Source: Ananas comosus (Eukaryota > Streptophyta > Magnoliopsida > Poales > Bromeliaceae). From it: a stretch of 64,000 nt of DNA. The notes below the pieces were generated by a model. The model ran no database searches, had not been told where the DNA came from, and saw nothing but the letters and a program-made list of their open reading frames with translations. Positions within the stretch are counted from its first letter, which is position 1. The number at the start of each line of letters is the position of its first letter. The translations under genes and the position numbers were made by a program. Location of the stretch: assembly GCF_001540865.1 (NCBI RefSeq), contig NC_033638.1:3801029-3865028 (forward strand), in the 5' to 3' direction. Of the stretch, positions 45,996 to 57,225 are shown in pieces.

Positions 45996-47518
45996 CTAGT
46001 GAAGGCCCGCGCTTCGCGGCGGAAAATTTGCGTAACTTTTAAAATATTTTGAACAAAATTTTTTATTTTTTTAATTTTTAAATCTAATTTAAAATTTCAA
46101 ACATAAAAAAATTAAATATAAAATTATATATAATAAATAAATATATATTTATAAATAAAATTAGATATATATATATATATATAAGTTAAAATTAAAATTT
46201 AAAATTATTACATAAAATTTAAAGTTTTAAATTGTAAAAAATTCTTCTCTCCCGTTTCCTTCTCTCTTTTTCTCCCCTGACTGCCCTCTGTCTCTTTCTC
46301 ATCTCCCTCTCTCGTCTTTCTTCTCTCTCCCCCCTGGTGCTCGCCACGGCGGCCCGCCATGCCGACCCGCACCGCGCCCGCACAGCGCGTCGACCCGCTT
46401 GCCGCCCCCTGACGGCTCAGCCCAACCGCCGCTGGCTTCACTGCTGCTGCCGCTCTTGGAGGAAGGAGCGGAGAGGAAGAGAGAGAAGAAGAGAAAGAGA
46501 GACGAGCCGGGGAAGGAAAAGAGCGAGAGGGGGGAGGGGGGAGAGTGTGAGAGAGCCGTGTGGGGAGGAGTAAAGAGAGGAAGGAGGAGGGGAAGAGCGC
46601 GCGCGGAGGTGGCGCCCGGAATGCCCAAGGGCGACCCGCACGCCGCCTGGGGCCACGTACACGCAGCGGTGGGGGGGGAGGGAAGACGAGTGAGAGAGAA
46701 CGCGAGGGGGGCATGTGGCGGAAGAGGCCCCACCCCCGCACACGGGCCGAGAGGTGAGCTCTCTCTTTGTCTGCTCTCTCTCTCTCTCCTTCTACTCTCT
46801 CTTCCCTCTCTCCCCTCTCTCTGTCTGCTCTTCTCCTTCCTTCTTTCTCTCTCTTCGCCCCTCTCGCTCTGTTATGCTCTCTCTTCCTCTCCTCTGTTTC
46901 TCTCTCTCCAAATCTCTCTCTGCGTCTCTGCAGCGCGAGCCCGCCGAAACGCGGTCGCATGCAGGCGCGGGGAGAGAGGTGCTGGAAAGAGAGAGGAAGA
47001 AGTGCGCGCGAGAGAAGAGAAAGACGAGAAGAAAGAGGCGAGAGAGAGCAAGGAGAGAGCGGAGAACACAGAGGGAGGAGAAGAAGAAGAGAGGATGGAG
47101 AGAGAGACGAGAGGAGAAGAGGTGGGAGCCGGAGAGGGGGATGGGGGCCCTGAAGGTGGAAGGAGGAATAGAGGGAGAGAGAGGGACAGAGAGGGGGGCC
47201 TTGTGCAGCAATGTCAGGCCCCCGCCGGCGGCATAGAGAAGAAAGAGAGAGAGAGAGATAGGGGAGAGCCGGAGAGAGAGAGAAGGGGCGTTGCGTTAGG
47301 GTTCCCACCGAAGCCCCGTGGAAAACGCGGGAGGCTTTGGCAGGGACTGCCTCGATTACAATAGATACATGTGTCGGCCCCCGCGGCACGTTATAACACA
47401 GAGAGAGAGACGAGAGAGAGATAGAGGGAGAGGAGAGGAGAGAAGGGGGGTTGCGTAGCGGTCCCACCAAACCCGTGCAACCGCGGGAGGCCTTTGGAGG
47501 GACTCTCGATTCAATAGA
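45996..47518 (-). mobile_element. Small Helitron-like element (non-autonomous)
   Basis: In minus sense the 3' end is 'CCGCCGCGAAGCGCGGGC' (stem CCGCG / CGCGG, loop AAG), then 'CTTCACTAG' and T: hairpin, short spacer, CTAG and a T target base, as in plant Helitrons. The 5' end is proposed at 47518, where the minus strand reads A then 'TCTATTGAATCGAGAGTCC'; A/T flanks fit Helitron insertion between A and T. A second copy of the same end lies at 47361. Inside are an AT-rich 200 bp and an 850-bp GA/CT-biased tract (46430-47300). Open frames of 321-420 codons there encode only Ser/Leu/Arg/Glu low-complexity sequence. The 3' end is well supported, the 5' end less so. Confidence 0.6.
47210..47518. 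repeat. Duplicated terminal segment (about 158-bp units)
   Basis: Two units, each with 'GGCCCCCGC', a GAGAGA tract, then a block around 'ACGCGGGAGGC' and 'TTTGG', ending 'ATTACAATAGAT' (47364) or 'ATTCAATAGAT' (47519). Differences are mostly single-base indels in homopolymers. Confidence 0.7.
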
Positions 47519-47927
47519 TTATATGAATAAGATTAACCAAATTCTCAAGTTTACAACAGTACCATGCACTGATCATAAACACCCCCACAAATTTTCACCG
47601 CCAATGTAGATCACCATTTAATTACTTTCCGACTACAATTTTCCCGAATAGTCAAACAATAATTATATTAGGTTTCGGGCTTACGATGCCAGCAATGTTC
47701 CAGCATACCCGGAGCACAAACATTATATGTAATTAGCTTTCGAGCTCCAACTATGCAGAATCCGACGCGCGCTTCCGAACATGATTGAAAAACAAAACAA
47801 ACACTATGGTGTATCTTTTCGCATTCGAAAACCACGCGCCATCAACCAAAGCATTTTGTGTGTTCCGTACTATTCTTCTTTGTTTTAATATCATAAATAT
47901 AAATTCCAATTCGATAAGCCCATAGTA
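47519..47927. other. Unassigned flank left of element T
   Basis: No coding motif or repeat recognised. The last five bases, TAGTA (47923-47927), are the predicted target duplication of element T. Confidence 0.5.
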
Positions 47928-48890
47928 TGTTGGATGCCAGATCGTACCCGACACCTTGAGCCAGTCAAAGATCTTCCCTCGAAAGCAGCGTCGGGTTGAA
48001 ACGGGGCTCCGAAAGATTGAACCCTCGCAATGTGCGCCTTTCTACTGAACAAAGCGATTCGGCTGATAAGGGACCAATCAGCCGGTCCGAAAACTCTTTC
48101 TCTCTTTGGTTCAGCGGATGACAAGGAATGTACGGGGAAGCGGAACTGACCAAGAGATGAGCCGAACGGCTACAAACACAAAATCTGGCCGGACCTGAAA
48201 GCCGACAAATAAACTTTCTATTGAATGAACCAGTAGAAAGTACAGAAAGGGGTTATTAGTCTACAAACGGAGTGATGCCCAGCGGGCAAACAGACTCCAG
48301 ATCTAAATTACCAATCTACTCCATAGAATAAAAACGGTAATGCTAGGAAAGAAAGATGCTTGGTAAATAAAGATGTCTTTTTGTTCGCAGTGGGAAAAGA
48401 CCCTTTCTTTAGGGTATCTATAACCATTTATAGAGTCGCGCGCTTAGTTGGTTTACAGCCCTTCAACGATCGAGCCATTATCTCCTGTTATTTTGGACAC
48501 CTTCGCCGAACAGAACCGTACTGTAATTTGTTTTGCGGTGATAACTCCCTCGGATTTTTGGTGGCGTTCGTGTTCCTTCGTGGTGCCCCTAATGTACTCT
48601 CGGTGCACCGCTGAGACGCGTACTTTATGGGACCCGCGTGCCAGCTGTTCGCCACCGAATTGCGCCTCAACAATTGCGCTCGCAGCTTTCGAAGAAAAAA
48701 TAAACCCTTCGGTAGTTGACGTATACCAAGGTGCAATTACTTTTAGACCTTGTATCGATTTGTTTCAACCGTCCAACTTTTTCAGGCTTGAAAAATCCCA
48801 GCCATCGTATTCAATAAACCAATGCGATCTGAGGCATGGTTCTCAGTCGTCAATTAAATTCAAATTTTTTGTCAAGTACCTGATGTAATC
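47928..48890 (-). repeat. 3' LTR of element T (outer limit approximate)
   Basis: 47928-48190 matches the 5' LTR fragment 59700-59948 (shared 'TCAAAGATCTTCC', 'GATTCGGCTGAT', 'CCGAAAACTCT', 'GATGAGCCGAACGGCTA'). The minus-sense end is 'GGCATCCAACA' at 47928. The high-coordinate limit is not defined by a second copy; about 48.9 kb is a guess. No polypurine tract was identified with confidence. Confidence 0.65.
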
Positions 48891-49249
48891 CGAGGCGTGA
48901 TACTCTATAAGCGGCTTCAGTCTTAGCCATTCATTTGCTTTTTAGCAGCCCGATCTCAATCCTTATTTTATGTCTATATGCCCAGCATTAACTAGTATCT
49001 TAATTACTGCCTGTCTATTCGTGCATTTATAGCGACCCGCGCAACTTGCTTTCGACTGCGACGGTTCGACGGCGACGCCTTATTCTTCTTCACCAAGCTT
49101 CTCATTATCCTTGTCTTTATCTATCCCTTTACTTCTTCTTCGTTTCTTGACAAACCATCTTTTTCGTCTCATTCTTCTTGGCCCGGCGTCCGTGTCTTAC
49201 TCCTATTCATTCTCTCTACTTTTCTGACTTTGATTAATTGGCCACCCCG

Positions 49250-51014
49250 CCTTAACTACTCGTCCTACTAATTATACGTTTGTTAGGATCAATATCTCGA
49301 ACGGACCTACTAGTTCATTTTGGGTCGCCTCTTTTACTGAAGATCGCCTGGCTTGCATGACTTTCCATTATTCTGATGACGAGTCTTCCATTAATGTGCC
49401 AAATCCATACATCCTCCACTCCTGGTTACTTTAGCTCACAGAAGAAGTCTGCGAACATAGCCTAGTGTTTCGGCAAGCTTATATTGGCTTGGTCGGATCG
49501 AGTGAAGCACGCACTATGCGATTTGCTGGCGGACATTGGTTTACAAGCTATGTCGGCTGTTCTCGGAAACCTCCGGTACGACACTTCTTTTCGGTTTTCT
49601 GGCTTCTCATGTTATCTGGTCCCCTAACTTTCCAATGTCTTTCCTTTAAAGTGGGCTTCTCACTCGACTCTTTTAGATGTAGCAACCATCATTGGTCTAC
49701 GGCCTCACGGTTGTTACTCTCTATCCATAGCCTACAATCCTTGATAGTGTAACCGATTTGAGGTCATTCTTGACCCCACTGCATCTCCCAATGTCAAAAT
49801 GTTTTCTTCTACAATTTGCAAGCGAATCCCCTGCCCCTGTCATTAAGAAGAACTACACAAGCCTTCCCTTCTATATTGGCTATGTCATAACGCTTTTCAT
49901 GAATTCGTTCACAAGAAACTATAATCAGATTTCTGTTCCCATCGCCTTGGTTTGTCTAACAGCGATAAAAATTACGTTTTCGGCCTTACTGATTCTGGCT
50001 TTTGCTTTATAGAAATTTTTTATTCTCTCAACCACTCCCTCTGGAGACGAGGGCCTAACAATTAGTTCGGGTTGGTGGGTTGTTCTGATTACAATATTTT
50101 TGCAATTCTACTTCCTATTTAATCAGAAGCCCTTAGCAATGAAGATTCGGCTGCTTCATTTTGATTCTTATGCTCGCTAGCGCTCGCTGCCTAACGCCTA
50201 TTAACATCAGCTGTACCTTCTAACATTTGTCTCTTTATTTTAAAAATGTTTACCAAAATCTCGTCCTCACTTCTTCCATCTATTGGTCTCCATTGCTTGA
50301 CCGCATTACGGTCCGTCTTGGTTCTTAGCCAAGATACGAAGCTCTTCAACGCGAACTTGCTTTCTTTCGCACCGGCGAATTATACGATGTTTCGTACTTT
50401 TTTCTTGGCAACAAGGGATTTGCACATTGGCATGAAATCTGCGCTCCGAAATTATTGCCTAGTACTGAGCATCTATTCTGCCTCAATTCGGGCAGTGTCA
50501 ATTTGGATTACCAAAGCATCCCTCTCCATCTAAGTTTCCGGCCAAATACATACTGCTGTTCGACGACCCCTACAAGAGTATCAGCCGATGCTGATCGGAT
50601 TATCGGCTATTGGAAATCGCCTTTGGTGGTTCTTCAATTAGTAGGTTCAAGCCGAATACACAGGGCTGGTAGGCTTTCGACTAATACTGCGTCACCTGGA
50701 TATTTTGCCGATCGTATTTTCATCGATCACAGCATTACAAGCATTGCCGCCAGCTATTCTCCTATAGGTTCTTCTTTGTTCTACTCACTCGTTATTCATA
50801 AGTTTCAGACCTTTATCGACCTCACATCTTTTAATTTTTTCAGATACACGCAGTACCTGTCTCCATTGATCCCACTGTAGCAAAAGAAGAACCCAGATGA
50901 GATTCCCTGATATTTCGCCTACTTTTTCTGTAATCGCCTCTCTCATTCTGTAATTAGAATTTTCCTTTCCTTTGATTTTGAGATACAATATAATATATAT
51001 ATATATTATTATAT

Positions 51015-51070
<56 letters not shown>

Positions 51071-52425
51071 ATTTGTCTACAGTCAATTCCAGCTTCTCCA
51101 TCGGTCCCAGCTTCAAATAAAAGACCGATTGAAACTGTACAATCTCCGCCTCCGCCGTCTTCAAAGCGGCATAAATCGGTTGCTAAAAGGCAATTCCGAC
51201 AAGCCGAAGGCGCTTCTTCGGCTGATATCTCAAAGAACAGAGCCGAAAATATACCTTCGGCTCCAATTCTAGAAACAAGAACCGAAGATATACCTTCGGC
51301 TGATGTTCCATCAGAGGAAACTAACATACCTTCCTAGGCTACTGAACAAAGTCCTATTCCAACCGAACCGATTGAGGTCGGGGTAAGCCAAGTTAGTTGT
51401 CTGTAACCAATTTTTCCTATTTCTTCGTTTATTTATCATTTTCTTTTAACCCACAGTCTTCTCCTGAAAGAGTCCTTTTTACTCATTCTTCGAAGACGCA
51501 GTTAGAAAGACAACTTCGCAGGGAAGCTCGTCTTGAAAAGAAGCGAGGGGTAGAGAAAAAGAAAAAGTTTGTTGAAGAGGCAAGCACAACGCCATTATCA
51601 AGTGGGGCTGCATCACCTCCTTCTGCCCCTGCCCTAGTGCCAACTACAGGGGATGAACAAGTAAATGTACATTTCGGGCAAGGCTCTGGAGAAACAAGCA
51701 CCGTATCTCCTCATCCGACTCATGAAACTTTCCCTCCTGTTCCTGAAGATTCTCTATTTGCTACTCTTCATTCTCTACTGGTTTCGAGCCCCAATTCCAA
51801 TGAGGGAGATGATTCTTCGACCATTATCGTATCATCAGACACCCAATGCAAGTTTGATGAGTGTCTTAAGATGTACAGTAATGGTATCCCTAATTTAGCT
51901 CAAAATTCAGAACAATTTGATCGACTATATGCTCTTTTACTCGATTTGGCCGATCAATCAGATGTTACTCCTGGTATCAAATGTTTTGTAAAGACTTTGT
52001 CGTCTCAACTTTCTTCTTTTTTAGCTCGGCAACAATGCTTAGGAGCCGAGTTTTTAACTACAGATCAACATTTTCATCGAGTTGATCACTATAAGAACAT
52101 TATTCCTGAAGTAGCAACCCCTATTACTGAAGTGAATCAGGAAGATCAAGCTTTGGCCACTCAAGAATCGACTCTACAACAGCGAATTTCAACTCTTAAA
52201 AAAGAGTTAGCAGCAGCCGAATCAACTTTAGCCCAAACCTCTGAGCGCCAACTCCAATTGCAGAACCAATTAAAGTCTAAAAGAGCAGAAGGGATGAAAA
52301 TTCAAGAAGAGCTTTCTCAACTCTACAAAGTGCATCCCTTGATGAAGCGCCGAAGAAAAGCTGCCGAAACTGCTCAAGCTAACCTTATAGCCGAATGGAA
52401 CCAACTCAGAGATTTATTATCTTGA
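49250..52425 (+). pseudogene. Plant-mobile-domain (aminotransferase-like) gene, antisense to pol of T
   Basis: An intron-containing gene on the strand opposite to pol. The PMD signature 'TLLDVATIIGLRPHG' lies at 49668-49712, preceded in frame by 'SNVFPLKWASHS'. Further PMD-like pieces at 49800-50030 ('FLLYWLCHNAF') and 50300-50560 are frame-broken. 51083-51382 is an open exon (100 codons, one TAG) after a CTACAG acceptor. A phase-0 GT-AG intron (51383-51456, 'GGGGTAAGCC' to 'ACCCACAG') joins it to 51457-52425, 322 codons, whose end ('QQRISTLKKELAAAESTLA') is coiled-coil. The stop is 150 bp from the integrase end, tail to tail. PMD proteins occur in transposons and in host silencing factors of the MAIL/MAIN type. 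Upstream exon limits are uncertain. Confidence 0.75.
50989..51067. repeat. (TA)n microsatellite within an intron of the antisense gene
   Basis: Nearly pure TA/AT run with a few TT or AA interruptions, ending 16 bp before the CTACAG acceptor of the 51083 exon. Confidence 0.9.
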
Positions 52426-52576
52426 TTCTGCTTGTAATATTCTAACTTTGATCTTGGTTTTTCTCCCACATGGATGGGTAATGCTTCTTTAAATACTTTC
52501 CGTTGATTGGTTTTTTACTTTCTGACCCATCTCTGTTTTTCAAGTAATATGCATTTTCTTTTGTAATTCGACTGAC

Positions 52577-53624
52577 TTAAAATGGCCCTTCCCAATTTGG
52601 GGACCACTTCCCATACGTTCGGTCTTTTTGACTGATTGGAAAAACCAGTCGAAGGACCAAATCACCGTCCGCAAATGCCTTAGATCGAACTTTCTTATTG
52701 AATGCGCTACGCACTCGGCTCTGATATGCTTGCATATTATCCAAAGCCATCAACCGAGTGTCACATATTTCTTCTACTTTTTCATCAAATTACTGTATTC
52801 AGCAGCCGACAGTTCTTTTTGCTTTTCTATCCTTAAAGAAGGAATTGTTATCTCGACTGGAATTACGGCCTCATGGTCATACACTAACTGGAACGGCGTC
52901 ATTCCTGTTGACGATTTCACTAAAGTTCGGCATGCCCATAATACTTCGGAAAGGTTTTCGTTCCATTTCCTCGGATGCTTTCCGATATGCCGTTTCATGA
53001 GATTAATAATTATTTTATTTGCTGCTCTACTTGTCCATTCGCTTGAGCATAATAAGGAGACGAATGAAGTAACCTTATCTTTCGAGATTCGATGAACCGA
53101 ACGAACTGTCCACCCATGAACATTGTCCCTTGATCGGTCGTAATTGTCTCGGAAATCCCAAAGCGATGCATTATATGATCTTCAACAAAATCAATAATTT
53201 CTTTCTGAGTGACCAACCGAGCAGATTTTACTTCTACCCACTTAGTAAAGTAATCAATGGCCACTATTAAAAACTTATGACCAGCCGAGGAATTCGGCTG
53301 GATTTCTCCAATTAAATCTATGGCCCAACCTCGAAAAGGCCATGGTTTAATTATTGCATACATCTCAGAGGCAGGAACCTTCTGTATTGAGCCATGAAAT
53401 TGACAATCCTGGCAACCTTTAGTATATTCTATACAATCTTGATGCATAGTCGGCCAATAATATCCTAAGTGTCGAATCGTCCATCTTAGCCTTTTTCCTG
53501 CTAAATGGGTTCCACATATTCCCTCATGTGTTTCTCCCATTATCAGTAGAGCTTCTTCTAGCCCTAAGCACTTCAATAGAACTTCTTCGGCTGTTCTCTT
53601 GTAAAGTTGTCGTCTAACAGACAA
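52577..53624 (-). pseudogene. Element T integrase
   Basis: Zinc finger with 'GICGTHLAGKRLRWTI', 'YYWPTMHQDC' and 'CQDCQFHG'. Core with catalytic residues in 'AIDLIGEIQP', 'TTDQGTMFMGGQF' and 'YAQANGQVEQQ', then a frame break near 53010-52998 and 'LWACRTLVKSSTGMTPFQLV', 'YDHEAVIPVEI'. The C-terminal 'VRSAFNKKVRSKAFADGDLV' and 'KWSPNWEGPF' end at a TAA (52577). No chromodomain follows, as expected for the Tat lineage. Frame losses mean no active enzyme. Confidence 0.9.
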
Positions 53625-54566
53625 TAGCCGAGAGCTCTCCTTCGAACATTATAGTCGACCCCTTTATTAGGATCTTCCAAATATTCGATTAAAGATTTTC
53701 TCCAATCCTCTTTTACCTCTACAGGAGCTACGATCGGTTCTCGTATATGAACCGATGGTAACAGCCTTCTTTGTATTTCTATTGATTCTGACTTCGGCTC
53801 TCTATATCCTGAAGCCGACTGGGCTAGTTCATTTGCCTTTTCATTTTTCTGTCTATCCAGATATTCAAAATCAGCTTCTCCGAAATTGCACAGTAATTTT
53901 ACTGTCTTTCTTATATAATTTTGTAAATTCGGGTTTTCACATCGGTATTCTCCATTAACTTGTTTGATTACTAGCTGTGAGTCACCGATGACTTTGATTG
54001 ACTTTGCTTTCAATTCTTGTAAAATTTCAAGGCCGATTATCAAGGCTTCGTATTCGGCTTGGTTGTTGGAACAGCCAAAATCTAATTCAAACGCAAATTG
54101 GCAAATGTATCCCTCAGGGGACTATAACTATTCCTGCTCCTGCAGATTCGGCTGTTTTTGAACCGTCAAAATAAAGTACCCAAGGTTGATAACCGATAAA
54201 ATTTTGTTTCGGCTCCTCAATCTCCACACATGGGTGATCAGCCAAAAAATCGGCTATAGCTTGGCCTTTGACAGCTTTTGCAAGAACATATTTAAGGGAG
54301 AACTCAGATAATGCTAACACCCATTTTCTGATTCGTCCCCGTAACACTAGCTTAGATAACATGTATTTTACCAGATCGGTTTTACATATTACCGATACTT
54401 CGGTTTGTAAAATATAGTATCTTAATTTTGTGCATGAATAGTATAAAGCGAGACATAATTTTTCAATGGCCGAATATCGTTTCTCAGTATCTAAAAGATG
54501 ACGGCTTAGATAATAAATGGCTTGTTCTTCTTTTTCTTCATTTTCTTGGGCCAGTAAGCATCCCAA
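53573..54566 (-). pseudogene. Element T RNase H plus second (archaeal-type) RNase H
   Basis: First RNase H end: 'QAIYYLSRHLLDTEKRYSAI', 'YYILQTEVSVICKTDLVKYM', 'RIRKWVLALSEFSLKYV', 'ADFLADHP'. Then the second RNase H: 'WVLYFDGSKTAESAGAGIVI' (catalytic Asp) up to 54114, a break, and from 54043 'GLEILQELKAKSIKVIGDSQ' (second Asp) and 'VKLLCNFGEADFEYLDRQKN', 'EKANELAQSASGY'. Two RNase H domains in series are diagnostic of Tat elements. The short gap between frames is where 'NQAEYEAL' would lie. Confidence 0.88.
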
Positions 54567-55999
54567 ATTTCTTCTGCAGCCAAATTCATCGGCTGATTTG
54601 GTTTTGGAGGCACTAATACCGGAGGGTTTGATAAATATCTTTTTATATTTTCAAATGCCCCTTGCTGCTCCTCTGTCCAAACGAACTCTTTTTTATTTTT
54701 TAGTCGAAGTAGTAGGGTAAAAGCCCCTATTCTTCTGGCCAAGTTGGATATGAACCGCCGAAGATAATTGATCTTCCCCAACAAGCTTTGTAATTCTTTT
54801 TTGCTTTTTGGTGGAGGTAATTCCAATATTGCTTTCGCCTTGTTTTTATCAATTTCGATTCCTTTTTTATGCACTAAGAATCCTAGGAAATTTCCTGCTG
54901 AGACTCCAAAGGCGCATTTCAAAGGGTTCATTTTCAAATTATATTTTCTCATTCTTTCAAAGGTGAGCTTTAAATCAATCCAATGTTCGGCTTGTGACTT
55001 GGATTTTACGACTATATCGTCGATGTATACTTCCAACATCTTGCCGATTAAATCATGAAAAATAAAATTCATTGCCCTCTGATAAGTAGCTCCGGCATTC
55101 TTTAAGCCAAACGGCATAACGACCCATTCAAAAGTTCCGATCGAACCAGGGCATCTGAAAGCCGTTTTAGCCACATCTCTTTCAGCAATATAAATTTGAT
55201 TATAGCCAGCATGTCCGTCCATAAAGGACAAAATTTCATTACCGGCAGCCGAATCTACTAACATATCGACTATAGGCATTGGATATTCATCTTTAGGTGT
55301 AGCTATGTTCAAATTCCTAAAATCAATACAAACTCTAAGTTTGCCATTCTTTTTGCGTACTGGAATTATATTGGACACCCAATCGACATAACGGGCCGCT
55401 CTAATAAATCCGGCCTTCAAAAGATTTTCTATTTCATTCTTAATTTGGAGTACAATACTCAGCTCAAACCTACGAGCCGGTTGTTTAAAAGGCTTAAACC
55501 CTTTTTTAATATGCAGCCTATGCTCTACAATTTCTCGGCTTAAACCTGGCATTTCTTCATAACTCCAGGCGAAGCAGTCCTTGTACTCCTTCAATAGTTC
55601 TTTCAGCTCCTCCTGCTGTCGAGCCAAAAGCTTTGCACTTATATACGTCGGTCTCTTATCTTCGTCGAATCCCAAATTTACTTCGATCAGCGGGTCTTGG
55701 GTCTCCAACTTTTTCTCACCGATTTTAATAGGTGATTCTTTTAGATTCAATTTACTTGTTTGCCCTTTCAGTTCATGTGATTTATCGGTCTCAATGACCG
55801 ATTTCATTTGATTTTCTTCTTCGGCTTTGGGAGCCGAATCTATTATAACTTCTTCGGCTTTATTAGCCGAGTTGCCAAATATTAACACATCGGCTATGGC
55901 AACCGAATCATCTTCATAACCAATCTTGTTGATCGGCTTATCTCGTCGAGGCTCTTGACAAGCCTCTATTCTCAATTCTTTGTATTCCATTTCAACCAA
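54506..55999 (-). pseudogene. Element T reverse transcriptase
   Basis: 497 open codons. N-terminal acidic linker, then 'CFAWSYEEMPGLSREIVEH' (typical Tat pre-RT motif), 'IPVRKKNGKLRVCIDFRNLN', 'MDGHAGYNQIYIAERDVAKT', 'VVMPFGLKNAGATYQRAMN' and catalytic 'VYIDDIVVKSKSQ', then 'FLGFLVHKKGIEIDKNKAKA' and 'LLGKINYLRRFISN'. It overlaps the protease frame by 28 bp at its start and is frameshifted into RNase H near 54566. Confidence 0.93.
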
Positions 56000-57186
56000 T
56001 TCGGTGGCTCTTCGTCTGCCACCATGCCATCTACATCTTTGGAGAAGATCAACTGAACCCCCTCCTCCGTAACTCTAACGAAAGAAATCTGATCTGGATC
56101 TGCGTCGGCCCAATTGGTGTGGCCGATTTCCTCCCAATTGACATTTATCATTTGGGGCCGCCCTTTGGCCCTGATTTTTTCTACTTTGTCCTCAACCCAC
56201 TGGAATAGCTTTCCATTGAGTGTAGAGGGCGCGCACTCGTTCGCGTGAATCCAAGCGCATCCGAGTAGTAGGTTGTAATGGCTATCTGCATCCACCACAA
56301 AAAACGCAGTTTTTAAAGTTTTGGAGCCTACCGTGAGCTCGGTGGTGAGCACTCCTCAGGCTTGTTGACCGCTACCAGTGAAGTCGGTCATGATTGAATC
56401 AGTGGGCTTCAACTCATCTTCATCTTTGCCAAACTTCTTGAAGAAAGAAGTGGGCATCACATTGACCATGGCTCCACCATCTACCATAATGATTAAGGCT
56501 TTAATAAACAGAGGCCTTATGAATCTCGTCTGCATGGCCGCTGGTTTCTCGAAGACCACTGCATCGGCCGGTTGAAAATCTTCCAGCTGCAACTGGGCCA
56601 CTTTAAGCCCAACTTCTTCCTCCTCTCTGAATTCTTCATATTCAACAAGCTCTGCCTTAAAGGATTGAGGCAGGGCATATACCATATTCAACTCGGTTGG
56701 TGACTCATCAGCCGATTTACCTTTAATCTTTTGTTTATTCTCCTCTGACTCTTTGGCCGCCTCGGCTGAAGAGTGGCTTTCCATGCGGACCTCCCTTTCT
56801 TTGGGGGGCCATCGTTCTCTCTTGATAATCGTTTCAAGGGAGGCTATTTTATCTTCTAACTCCCTCCTGCTCATTTTTTCTTCTTACTCGGCCTTGGTTG
56901 GCCGTTCTACCTTTGACTTCATTCAAGGGACAAGCGATGAGCTGCCTGCCTCGTGGTCATTTCGCATTGGGCGAAAGGGGTGTGACTGCTCATTAGGTCG
57001 CCTACATACATTGAGCCTTATCCCTTTCGCTTCTTCGTAGTGTTGTCTTGCCTCGGCTTGCATCCTCTGCTGCCGACGCTTTTGGATTTTTGTTAATATC
57101 GGCCTCTGCCACCTGGCCGACGATTTGACTTCAACTTCGTGCCATTCATCCACTGGCACATTTGCCGGTACCTTTACCGTTCTCAA
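55972..57186 (-). pseudogene. Element T gag-pol linker and aspartic protease
   Basis: 57186-56923 and 56874-56356 carry a charged linker. The protease active site is in 'ALIIMVDGGAMVNVMPTSF', DGG in place of DTG, as often seen in Tat elements. After a TGA (56353-56355), 56352-55972 continues with 'LTTELTVGSKTLKTAFFVVD', 'HYNLLLGCAWIHANECAPS'. The stop at 56353 falls where 'QAxGVL' would be read in relatives. Confidence 0.8.
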
Positions 57187-57225
57187 ATAATTTTTTAAAA
57201 TTTCTCTTCTCTCCCAAGGCCTCGG

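Noticed and set aside
46208..47470. 420-codon minus-strand and 321-codon plus-strand open frames
   Set aside because: Both come from the GA/CT-biased tract of the Helitron-like element; composition alone explains them.
48870..48895. 'GTAATCCGAGGCGTGATA', resembling the G2 LTR 3' end
   Set aside because: The match is under 20 bp with no further LTR sequence on the left and no PBS on the right.
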